Origin: an uncultured Akkermansia sp. | GTDB taxonomy: Bacteria > Verrucomicrobiota > Verrucomicrobiia > Verrucomicrobiales > Akkermansiaceae | Direction: 5' to 3' | DNA: 43,933 bases | Assembly (NCBI GenBank): GCA_947631275.1 | Contig: CANRKR010000011.1 | Span: 1-43,933, forward strand | Shown: one piece after another, positions 26,130 to 36,000 of the stretch | Layout of the letters: every line of letters begins with the position of its first letter | How positions within the stretch are numbered: the first letter of the stretch is position 1 | Translations under genes and position numbers: made by a program | The notes under the pieces: generated by a model | The model's database searches: none | The model's input: the letters and a program-made list of their open reading frames with translations, nothing else | Told to the model about the DNA's origin: nothing

Positions 26130-27238
26130 GAACGTGCCACCCGCTCGAGCTGTGCAACGAACCGCCGGCATTCATCCGCAGTTGTGACGGCAGCATACTC
26201 CTCGGTCACAACACCCTGATGGAATTCAACCTCCGCGGACACCCCTTCCCGGGATGGAGCGAGGCGAAGGACCGGCTGCTCGTGTCAAAGCAAATCCTGG
26301 CCGGTCTCGATAAGCTTTTCTCCCCCGATGAGTGGATCCTGCAGGCGGAAATGCAGCAGCTCACGAGGGAAGAACGTACGCTCCTCCTGGAGCGAGAGCA
26401 AATTACGCCCACCATGGCAGCTCGTAAGGACGGCGTGTACGTACTCATTAATCGCAGCCAGGACACCCTCGCATTCATCAACGACGAGGAGCACCTGATG
26501 ATCCAGACGTACCACCCCGGAGGACTGGAGGAACTCAGGGACGCTCGCCGAGCGGCTCTGACCAATCAGCGGCGCTTCCTGAAAGGTCTTCCCGTTGCCT
26601 TCGACGGGCGAATCGGTCTGCTCTTCTCCGATCCCTACAAGAGCGGAGAAGGAATATGGGTTGCTGCGCTCGTCTATCTGCCGGGATTGATGCTGTCCTA
26701 TCAGAATCACAATCTGGTGGATTCTATGAGCGATATGGGCATCCTCTGCCTGCCGGCGCTCAGTCACACAAAAAAAGAAAAAGGGGATTTGTACTGGCTT
26801 TGTTCGCCGACAACTCAGTACCTGCGAGAGGATGCTGACTACGAAACGTTCCTTCGCGCCATCGAAGAATTGTGCGAACGCGAAGAAGAAGCGCGTCGCG
26901 ATATCATGAGCGCTGACTCCGCGTACCGTTCCCTGCTCAATGAGCTGGAAGCGGCTCTCGTTACGTTAGAAAAATCCAAATCGCTGAGCTACAGAAGCTT
27001 GCTGCACGCTCTTTCCATGCTGCGACTCGGTCTCACTCTGGGAGAACTGGAAACGGACGTCCCGGAGGAAAGAGTCTGCCAGATCATTGCCCGGGCCTAC
27101 ACCCAGACGATGCCGTCCTACCTGCAACTTGCACACAACGCCCAAACGCTCAAAAAACGCCGCTCTCTGCGAGCTGAGCTGGTCAGGAAACTCATCAGCG
27201 AGGAACTTCGCATCCGCATCCCTTCCACCGAAAATTGA
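26126..27238 (+). CDS. McsB-like protein, probable catalytically inactive arginine-kinase homologue
   Basis: A 370-residue homologue of McsB, which phosphorylates arginines to tag proteins for ClpC-ClpP. The family framework is clear: PFPGWSEAK, NDEEHLMIQTYHPGGLEEL (119-137), LVYLPGLMLSYQN, REEEARRDI, SMLRLGLTLGELE and a C-terminal helix ending RAELVRKLISEELR. The active site is not. The SSRxRLARN nucleotide motif is replaced by GHNTLMEFN, the Arg of EEDHIRIQ is Met (EEHLMIQ), the CPTNxGTGLRAS segment with catalytic Cys reads SDPYKSGEGIWVA (D169 in place of Cys), and RGIYGEG is absent. Intact reading frame, operon position and length argue against a decaying gene, so I infer a pseudokinase adaptor. 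Overlaps mcsA by 4 bp and precedes clpC by 2 bp. Confidence 0.8.
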   Translation: MRTCHPLELCNEPPAFIRSCDGSILLGHNTLMEFNLRGHPFPGWSEAKDRLLVSKQILAGLDKLFSPDEWILQAEMQQLTREERTLLLEREQITPTMAARKDGVYVLINRSQDTLAFINDEEHLMIQTYHPGGLEELRDARRAALTNQRRFLKGLPVAFDGRIGLLFSDPYKSGEGIWVAALVYLPGLMLSYQNHNLVDSMSDMGILCLPALSHTKKEKGDLYWLCSPTTQYLREDADYETFLRAIEELCEREEEARRDIMSADSAYRSLLNELEAALVTLEKSKSLSYRSLLHALSMLRLGLTLGELETDVPEERVCQIIARAYTQTMPSYLQLAHNAQTLKKRRSLRAELVRKLISEELRIRIPSTEN

Positions 27239-27240
27239 TC

Positions 27241-29931
27241 ATGAACAATTTCACCCCACGAGCACAGCAGGTCATCAGTCTCGCACGCCGCGAAGCGCTG
27301 CGCTTCCATCACAATTACATCGGCGCAGAGCATGTTCTGCTCGGCCTCCTCAAGCTGGGACAGGGCTATGCCATCCCCATCCTGCAGCGGGCGGGAGTCG
27401 ATATCTCCGCCACCATCGACCTCATCGAGCAATCCCTGGTTCCGGGAAACTCTCAGCACACCAATGAAGCGTCTCTCCCCTTCACACAGCGCGTGCGGCG
27501 CATCATCGAAATCGCCGGGAGCGAAGCCCAGGAGCTGGGGCATTACTATGTGGGCACAGAGCATATTCTGCTCGCCATTCTGAAGGACCGGGACGGCATG
27601 GCGCACCACGTCCTGGTGAAAGCCGGCGCCTCCTACGAGCAGGCTCGCGAGGAAGTCGCAGCTCTGCGCGCGCCTGAGGGCAACAACTCCGAGCAGGAGG
27701 AGCCGGAAAACAGCGAACGTCACATGAATAATGACGACGAGGAAGAAGATGATTTCAGCGCCCTTTTCAATGCAGCCTCTCGTACTGTCGGCAGTGGAAA
27801 CAACGTCCGGGGAAGAGACCGCGCCTCGGCTCTGCTCACGTTCGGGCGCGACCTCACAGCTCGCGCCGCGGCCGGCGAATTGGATCCCGTGATCGGACGA
27901 GAAAGCGAGATTGAACGCGTGATCCAAATCCTCTGCCGCCGCACAAAGAACAATCCCATCCTGCTGGGTGAAGCAGGCGTGGGCAAAACGGCGATCGTCG
28001 AGGGTCTTGCTCAGCTGATTGCACAGGGAAATGTCCCGGAGTTTCTCATCGGAAAGCGCATCATCTCCCTGGATCTGCCGATGATGGTGGCGGGCACAAA
28101 ATACCGCGGGCAATTTGAGGAGCGCCTCAAGGCGGTCATGGATGAAATCCTTCACGAGAAGAACGTCATCCTGTTCGTGGATGAGGTTCACACCCTTGTG
28201 GGCGCCGGCTCGGCCGAGGGTTCCATGGATGCCTCTAACATCATCAAACCCGCCCTCTCTCGCGGCGAACTGCAGGCCATCGGCGCTACGACTCTTGAGG
28301 AATTCCGAAAGTACATGGAGAAAGATGCCGCTTTCGAGCGCCGCTTCCAGCAGGTGCCTGTCGGCGAACCGACTGTAGAGCAGACAGTTCTCATCCTCAA
28401 AGGTCTGCAAACCCGCTACGAGGAGCACCACCACGTGCGTTACACCCCCAAAGCGATTGAAGCCGCCGCCTTGTTTTCCAAGCGATACCTCACGGGGCGT
28501 TTTCTCCCGGACAAAGCGATCGATGTGATCGACGAGGCGGGTTCGTACAAGCGCGTGGGCCGCATGATGCGTCCGGAAGAACTCAAGCAGCGCGAAGCGC
28601 ATCTCATTGAATTGCGCAATGAGAAGCAGGAGGCCGTGCGGCAGCAACATTTTGAACAGGCTGCCAACCTTCGCGACCGCATCTCCTCCCTCGATTCTGA
28701 GCTCAGGAAAAAACTCACCGAATGGAAAGCCAGCATCGATGCCGATTACGTGGAAGTCTCAGATGAGGACGTGATGAATGTGATCTCCAAATGGACCGGC
28801 ATCCCGCTGGCACGCATGGAAGAAAAGGAAGCTGAAAAGTTGCTGCACATGGAGGATGAGCTGCGCCGCCGCGTCATCGGACAGGATCAGGCCTGCTCCG
28901 CCATTGCTCGCGCCTTGCGCCGCAGTCGGGCGGACATTAAAGATCCGCAGCGGCCCATTGGCTCGTTCCTCTTCATGGGGCCCACCGGCGTCGGCAAGAC
29001 CTACCTGGCGCGAAATCTGGCCGAGCTCATGTTCGGCACCCAGGAAGCTCTCATCCAGGTAGATATGAGCGAGTACATGGAAAAATTCGCCACGAGTCGC
29101 CTCATCGGCTCCCCTCCGGGCTACGTCGGGCATGACGAAGGGGGGCAGCTCACGGAGAAAATTCGCCGCCGTCCGTACGCCGTGGTGCTTTTTGACGAGA
29201 TCGAAAAAGCGCACCCGGATGTGATGAACCTGCTGCTGCAGATCCTTGAAGATGGCAGCCTCACGGATTCCATGGGGCACAAGGTGAATTTCAGCAACAC
29301 GATCATCATCCTCACCTCTAATGTCGGCGCCTCTCTCGCGGACAGCCGCGGTCAGATGGGCTTCAACTTCTCGGATGACAACGAAAGCGACTACGAATCC
29401 ATGAAGGAGCGTATCTCGGAAGCTGCCCGTAAGCAATTCCGTCCGGAATTCATCAATCGCTTCGATGATCTCATCGTTTTCCGTCGTCTCCTGCGCGAAG
29501 ATATGGAGCGCATTGTACGCCTTGAGACCGATAAGCTCATCCGTCGCCTCGCCGAGAAGCAGATCAATCTCACTCTCTCCCCGGAGGTCGTCCGCATGAT
29601 CGTCGATAAAGGGAGCGACCCGAAATACGGCGCGCGCCCGATCCGGCGCGCGATTGAAACCCTGCTGGAGGATCCGATCGCAGAAGCCATGCTGCGCGGC
29701 GAACTTACCGCCGGTCACAGCTCAGAAGTCATGCGCAGGGATACTGAATCCTCTGCCATCTCCTTCGCCGCCGACGCCCCGCAAAAGCTCCCTGCCACAA
29801 AGTCAGGGAAACGCGCGCCTCGCAAAACGACGGCGAAAAAAACTCCGTCAGAAAAGTCCACTGAAACCGCGGCAAAAAGGAAGCCTCGTCGGAACGCCTC
29901 CTCTCCCTCGCGCGGGGAGCGCGCGGAGTAG
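27241..29931 (+). CDS. clpC: ClpC-type AAA+ unfoldase with basic C-terminal extension
   Basis: An 896-residue Hsp100 ATPase that unfolds proteins for ClpP. Two N-terminal Clp repeats (1-145) are followed by an acidic linker ([10 protein letters not shown], about 163), D1 with Walker A GEAGVGKT (243-250), a middle domain with a UVR motif (about 455-490, typical of ClpC rather than ClpA/B), and D2 with Walker A GPTGVGKT (580-587). The segment SRGQMGFNF resembles the ClpP-docking loop (usually VGF or IGF). The last 50 residues (about 845-896) are Lys/Arg/Ala/Thr-rich with repeated KK, RK and KRKPRR, resembling a histone-H1-like tail not found in typical ClpC. Starts 2 bp after the McsB-like gene; no clpP in the window. 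Confidence 0.95.
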   Translation: MNNFTPRAQQVISLARREALRFHHNYIGAEHVLLGLLKLGQGYAIPILQRAGVDISATIDLIEQSLVPGNSQHTNEASLPFTQRVRRIIEIAGSEAQELGHYYVGTEHILLAILKDRDGMAHHVLVKAGASYEQAREEVAALRAPEGNNSEQEEPENSERHMNNDDEEEDDFSALFNAASRTVGSGNNVRGRDRASALLTFGRDLTARAAAGELDPVIGRESEIERVIQILCRRTKNNPILLGEAGVGKTAIVEGLAQLIAQGNVPEFLIGKRIISLDLPMMVAGTKYRGQFEERLKAVMDEILHEKNVILFVDEVHTLVGAGSAEGSMDASNIIKPALSRGELQAIGATTLEEFRKYMEKDAAFERRFQQVPVGEPTVEQTVLILKGLQTRYEEHHHVRYTPKAIEAAALFSKRYLTGRFLPDKAIDVIDEAGSYKRVGRMMRPEELKQREAHLIELRNEKQEAVRQQHFEQAANLRDRISSLDSELRKKLTEWKASIDADYVEVSDEDVMNVISKWTGIPLARMEEKEAEKLLHMEDELRRRVIGQDQACSAIARALRRSRADIKDPQRPIGSFLFMGPTGVGKTYLARNLAELMFGTQEALIQVDMSEYMEKFATSRLIGSPPGYVGHDEGGQLTEKIRRRPYAVVLFDEIEKAHPDVMNLLLQILEDGSLTDSMGHKVNFSNTIIILTSNVGASLADSRGQMGFNFSDDNESDYESMKERISEAARKQFRPEFINRFDDLIVFRRLLREDMERIVRLETDKLIRRLAEKQINLTLSPEVVRMIVDKGSDPKYGARPIRRAIETLLEDPIAEAMLRGELTAGHSSEVMRRDTESSAISFAADAPQKLPATKSGKRAPRKTTAKKTPSEKSTETAAKRKPRRNASSPSRGERAE

Positions 29932-30074
29932 CAAAGCGACGGAACCGGCTTTGTCAGTCCGAAAATCTTTCCGGCTGATCACGACCTGAGATCGCAACTC
30001 CCGCCTCCGCCGGGGCCCGGCAGTTCCCGGGCTTTCGGCTCACGCTGGCTGAGGACTTCCCCGATCCGCACTCG

Positions 30075-33000
30075 CTAGAACATGGTTTTGAGCCCAATGG
30101 AGGCTTCGGCGCTGGTGTAGCCGCTGCGCAACTCAGCTCCTGCGTCGATAAAGACCCGGGTCGCGTGACTACCGATGGGGATGGAAACTTCACCACCGAT
30201 TTCCACACCGAACGCTCCGACCTCAGCGCCGCGAAGGGAATTCGTGTACTGCTGCCCCGTGAAACGCGTCCTCACCTCACCGTGGTCATCTCCCACATCC
30301 ATCTTGGCCAGAGCGCGCACCTCAAGCAACGGGTTGCGATTCGCGATAGCGGCGCTCATGAGGCGCTGCCAGCGAAGACCGGCGCCAAAAGTGGTGACGT
30401 TCTGCTCCATTTTCTCCACCTGCAACCCGGCATTGCTTCCGGTCTCGGTGTAGCCCTTGACGGAAGCGTAGCGCCACTCCGCATTGAAGATGGCCTGCAG
30501 AGCGCTCGTACCCTCAGCATTCACATAGGCCGTGTACCCCAGTTCATAGAGCGCCCCGACCGCCACCCCATCGGTGTCTCCCTGGGTGCTGTAGCTGGCG
30601 CCCCCGCATGCCACAGTGCGGTTGATGCTCACATCCGCAATGCCGCCGGTGAATACAAGCGTGTGCTGCCAGGCGCCGGACGACGTGCTGAGGAAAAGCC
30701 CGAGCCAGGTCGTCACCAGGTCGCCATTCACCGCGTCGGGCGCGCTGCATTTGTAATCACCGGTCATCGCCGTGAGCGCCAATCCCACCCTGGTGCGGTC
30801 AGATACCTCCGCCGTGATTCCGACACTTCCTCCCCAGCTGTTGAGCCGATAGCCGGAAGCCAGCCCATCGTCGTCCATCTCGTGATAATTCGTCTCTCCA
30901 TTTACCCAGACGTGGTAGTAGGGATAATTCTCCACCAGGTCGTCTGAGGCCTCGCTCCAACTCGCCCCGCTGGTGCGGTTGCGCAGAGCAGTGATGCGCC
31001 CGTGCACATCCTGCGACAATGCGGGAGAAAGCCCTGCCAGCCCTGTCCCTACAGCGGCTGCCATCGTGTCCGCCAGAGCTTCGCTGTTCCCGGTCTCCTT
31101 CGCCTCAGACAGCATTCGAGTCGCACCGATTGCCAGTTTATCCAGATCACTGCCCGGATCATAGGTCTGCTTTGTAACTTCCCAGACAGCCTCAGCTCCC
31201 TGCTGCGCATTCTGATGCGCCCCCGCCACAGCCTCCGCCAACTTGTCAGCTTCCGCCGTCTTGAACTCTGCAACAATCCGGTTGCCTTCTTTCCTGACCA
31301 CAGCGCCATCCACATGCAGAAGCCCATCTCCCTTCACCTCCACTTCGATTTCCTCTTTCCCGGATTGGTCGGAATCCTCCGCCGCTGCTACTGCAACGCG
31401 GGCTTCCGGCGCCTCGGCTCCCCCCAGCTTAATGTCGCCGTCCACTGTTCCCAACACAAATTCTCGATCGGTCGGATTTCCTCCTTCCGCATAGAGGGTA
31501 AGAGTCGCGCCCGGATCCAGAACAAAATCGCCAAACAAGAAGTTGGCTTCAAGCGCCGTGTGTCCCGCGACACCACCTCGGAAGGTGAAACCAAGCGTCA
31601 GTTCTCCCCCGCTTTCCACATGAACCTTCCCCATATTCATCCCATCATTGATTCTGGTTAAGCTGCTGATAGCGCTCAGGTGCACTTTCGCTCCGTCCTG
31701 CAACGCTACATTCCAGCCCCCGGCTCGCCCCTTCTGCGTCGTCTCCGGCGTAAAGTACTGGGTCCATTCGCTGCCCTTGAAGGTCATTTCGCCCTCATAC
31801 CCGCTCAGATCGCCGGAGAACTCATGATCCCTCGCGCTCAGCTGAACCTCCATATCCCTCTTGCCGGAAATGTCGGCCCCCGCATCAGACTCCAGCCCGA
31901 GAAGTTTCAAAGCCTCGCTGCTCTCCCCCGGCGTGCTCTCTACCAGCTCCAACTTAGCGCCATCACCGAACTCAAGGTGCACTCCGCTCAGTTTACTTTC
32001 GACGACGAGCGGAGGATCTAACTCGTCTCCGTGAACGTCCTGCGTAATCCTTTTGCTTCCCTCCATCTTCACCTGCTTGCCGGTCACCAGGACGGTAGCG
32101 TCTCCCTCGCCGCCGATTTCCACGCCGGCGCCCACCACAGCGCTACCTGAGAGCTCCAACGCTCCATCCTCCTCAAGGCGGATATGTTCGCGACCGTTCT
32201 GACCGGGCTCGCCGGACAGAGAAACGCTAATTTCTCCTCCCACCCTGGCTCGTCCTCCTCTTATGACGAGCTGTCCATCCGAGCCGTTTTCGAATCCAAT
32301 GGCCCCGTCCCCCAGATCACTGGACTCTCCGGTGAGGCGCAGAACGCCACACTTGAGCGACAGTCCCATGCCCCGGCTCAAATCCAGCTTCCCGCCCACT
32401 TCTGTCACCAGGTTCCTGCTGTTGTCCGCGTCGCTGGTATCCTCGTGCAGAATGCCCAACCTGGCGCCTTGCACGATGAGATCCCCTCCGTACGTCAACA
32501 CACCATCCGCGCAAGCTCCGTCCTCATCCATCAGCGTCCCGTACTTGTTCTTGAGCGTCACCTGTCCATTCATCGTGATTTTCCCATCCCCCGTAATCGT
32601 GAGACGTCCCCCTCCTTTGCCTCTCAGGTTATGAATCTCCAATCCATCGCCCCAATAGTCGGCCGGCACCTCCTTCACGTCGGAAAAATCGATCTTAGTC
32701 TCGCTATTGACAATCACATCACTGTACCCGCCCACGGACTCGTAAATATTCTGTCCGGGACCGTTCTTCCAGTCATCTCCCTGATTGTCCCTGCTGCTCC
32801 TGTATTCGCTCTTCCCCCAGTCAGAAGACGGGAGATGCAGAGCCAGCGTGCCCTTGCTCGTCCAGCGTGCCACCCAGCCATCGCGTTCCACACTCTGCGA
32901 GAGGAGCACTTGCTTGTTGCCATTCCACGATCCCAGATCCCCATCCTGAAGGACGGCAAACTCGAAGGTTTCTTTCTCTCCCGGGTACGAATCGACGTCG

Positions 33001-36000
33001 AAATCCACATACACGGTCAGGGTTGCATTGTCTTCAAACTGAATCCTCGCCTCCTTCATGTCAAAAACACTATCTCCCGTGTCAAGCACACCCTTCCCGA
33101 GGACGATCCCGTTTTTCCCCATCAGGCGCAACTCGTAATCCCCCATCTTGGTCCATCCTTTCACCCGCGTCTCCGAAGCGAATCCTTCCAGTGTCGTGCG
33201 AATCGTTCCGGGAAGCGTTTTACCCTCCATCGGCGCCAGTTGAATGGTGAAGACATTGTTCTCCGCACCGCCATCCGCCCCCTGCAAGTGCAACAGCACA
33301 CTGCCGCCGCCGTCTTCCTCGCCGGTCAGCGACGTCCTGTAGGTCCCGCCTGCAAACAGATTCACATCGACGGCGCCCCGCACTCTCCCATCGGCGTCGG
33401 CCCCCAGCTCCAGGCTCGACCCCGCTCCGACGGAATACGTGCCCTTTGTTGACATCGCCACCTGATCATCATCGATCTTCGCCAGCGCTGTCTCATACGA
33501 GGCCCCGTCCTCCAACACAATTTCCCCTCCATTGGTCGTCACCACTTCCGTGTACTCCCCCCCCCTCAGCGTCAGCTTACTCCCGGAACCTACAGTGACT
33601 TCCTTCACAGTGGATTCCTCCGGATTCGTGAGCTCCATTTCGCTTTCCCCTCCCAGGCTCAGAACCGTCGCCCCTCCTAATCCCTTAAACTGAACGATAC
33701 TGCCTTCCTCTACCTGCACTTCATCAAAATCCGCCAGCGTTGCTTTCAACGCCGTTACATTCTTGAGCGCCAGCGTGCGCCGGACTTCAAAGCCACTCGG
33801 CTTGCGACCGCCGGAGATCTCTCCCTCATAATTCGCTATACCGTCATCCTCTGTGATATTTTGCAGCGTCACGGCGGCTGTCCCGCCGTCGGCCACTCCT
33901 CCGGCGTTCCCTGTGCCAAGCCCACCGGCGGAAATGCGCGTCACCCCGGTGAAATCCATATCCTCCAGACCACCGGTGATCGTGATCTCCGAACTCGCGA
34001 TGTATCCGGTCGTCCCGCCGGCATAGATGTTGCCGGTGAACGTGCCGCCGTTGATGTATATGTAAACCCCTCCCGCCACGACAGTGCTGTTCGCGGCAGC
34101 GCCGTAGCATTTTCCCCCGTATATTGCCCCCTTGAATTCGCCCCCGTTGAAGACAAGGTTTAATGTCCCCTGCAGTGCACCCGTACCGGTGTGGAAAGTA
34201 GCAACCGCAGGGTTATCGTAATACAGTGCCCCCGCATCATAGACCCCATCCCTCCCGGCTATCGGATAAGCAGCCGTGGAACCATCAAGGACAAGTGAAC
34301 TTTTAGTCCCGCCTTCCTGTATCTGAGGAGAAAATTCCATGTAAAGCGGCCCACTGAACGTGGAGCCGTCAAGCAAGAACCACGTCTTGTAAGATCCTCC
34401 CAAAAATCGCGCATATACCCGACTTACAGGAAGAGTGCCGGCTACCGCTGCAGAATACCCCTGCGTCACATTAATCTGGGGGGATAGCATCACGAACAAT
34501 TCGTTCGGTATGTGTGTATTACTTTTTGCTTGAAAGAGGAGGGAGAACGCAATCGGAACATTCCCCTGGCTGCTCGCCTGCACATTCACCGTGCCACCTA
34601 TTTTCCCATTCAGCACTTCCGACACACCGTAACGCGGGTCGGGTGGAACCAGTTCCTGCTCCGCCAGATCCTGCTCGTATGCCCACTCGTCAGTCACCCC
34701 CGGGTTGCCCTCATACTGAGCCTCAGGCATCTTACCGCCGCCACCAATCGTCGGGTTACTAAAGTAATAACCCGTCGTCGCGGGGGCCCAGGGAGCGCTA
34801 TCGAGATACAGTTCGCTGATGGTCAAAGAATTATTCGTCCCGTTCTCGACACTGAGACCATCCGGAGCCTCTGTGACGTTAGAGGACAAAGCCTCGCCGA
34901 TGAGCTGATCCCCCAGCCACACGTAGAAGCCCTTCGTCAACCCCATTGAGGAACGTCCCAGCACATACGCCACACGCAGAGATTCGGTCAGATCACTGGA
35001 CGTATCCAGCGAGAAGAGCACCGTGTCTCCCCACTGGATGTACGCCTCATTCACGGTGAGGCAGCCGCCATTTTTCCCATTTCCAACGCTGACGCTCAGT
35101 CCATTGTTCGTATCCCAAACGCGGTCGTCGTATCCGTTGCCCAGACCTCCATCCAGCTTGAACTCCACCGTGTAGCCGCCGGAAGTATCTACCCCATCCG
35201 ACCATGAGTACTGCATGGACGAACCGGCAGCAAAGGTGAGTCCTCCGGCGCTCGTCTGAGTCACACCCGACTTGGATTTTGCGTTTGCCCAGATGCTCCC
35301 TGCATCGTGATGCTCGTACGAGAAATCGGCGCCGGCCTTGCGCTCCTGTCCTGCCGTGCGACCGGCGTAACCCAATCCACGAGCCACATTCCCCGCGATA
35401 ATGAGCTCACCTTGAGCGGAGGGATGAAGCCGATCACTGCTGGAATAAAAGAAGTTGTCCACCCCCTTCCACGGCTTCTCCGTATTAGCCACATCGACAA
35501 GTCCGCGGTTGATGTCGACCAGTGTGATATTCTCCTTGTGTTTATTTTGCTCCACCCATTCCTTGAGATGTTCATTATAAGTTCTGACAGCCGCATAATC
35601 CTCCGCCGCATTGTTGTTGCCATGGAACCCCCATGTGGGAACGGAGAGAATGGTAACAGAGGCGTTAGGATTATGAGTAAACATGGCATTCACGATCGTA
35701 TCCATGTCACCGGTCCCACTCCAACTCACAATTCCACCGTTCTCGCTTCGCCCTATCAAGTTCTTTTCAGCATCGGCAAGCCTGCTCCCTTTCCCTATAT
35801 GAGGATCATTCGTTGGAACGTCCGAGAGCAAATCGTTGGTCCCGATGAGCATGAGAAACGTCTCCACCGGCTTGCTCTCATCGGGCAGCTTGAAACCGGA
35901 ATTCGAGCTTCCCGTCCATCCACCCGGCTCCTGAAGTCCCAACCAGTGCTGAATACCGGTTCCGCCAAACCTCACTCCTCCTGTGCCTCTCTCCGCAATT

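Noticed and set aside
26126..27238. Treating the McsB-like gene as a pseudogene
   Set aside because: The frame is intact over 370 codons, coupled to mcsA by ATGA, with the structural core conserved; loss is confined to catalytic positions.
27118..28650. Long open frame on the minus strand opposite clpC (510 codons)
   Set aside because: It is antisense to a well-conserved gene, has no recognisable domains and is expected in GC-rich coding DNA.
30015..30032. Short hairpin GCCCGG/CCGGGC between clpC and the autotransporter
   Set aside because: Only 6 bp and followed by three T; too weak to call a terminator for either convergent gene.
32184..33452. Open frame of 422 codons opposite the autotransporter passenger
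   Set aside because: Low-complexity composition mirrors the beta-helix repeats on the other strand; no conserved motif or promoter.
33500..34200. Repeated Gly/Thr-rich segments in the autotransporter as possible DNA repeats
   Set aside because: The similarity is at the level of protein strands; no long direct nucleotide repeats or CRISPR-like spacing were seen.
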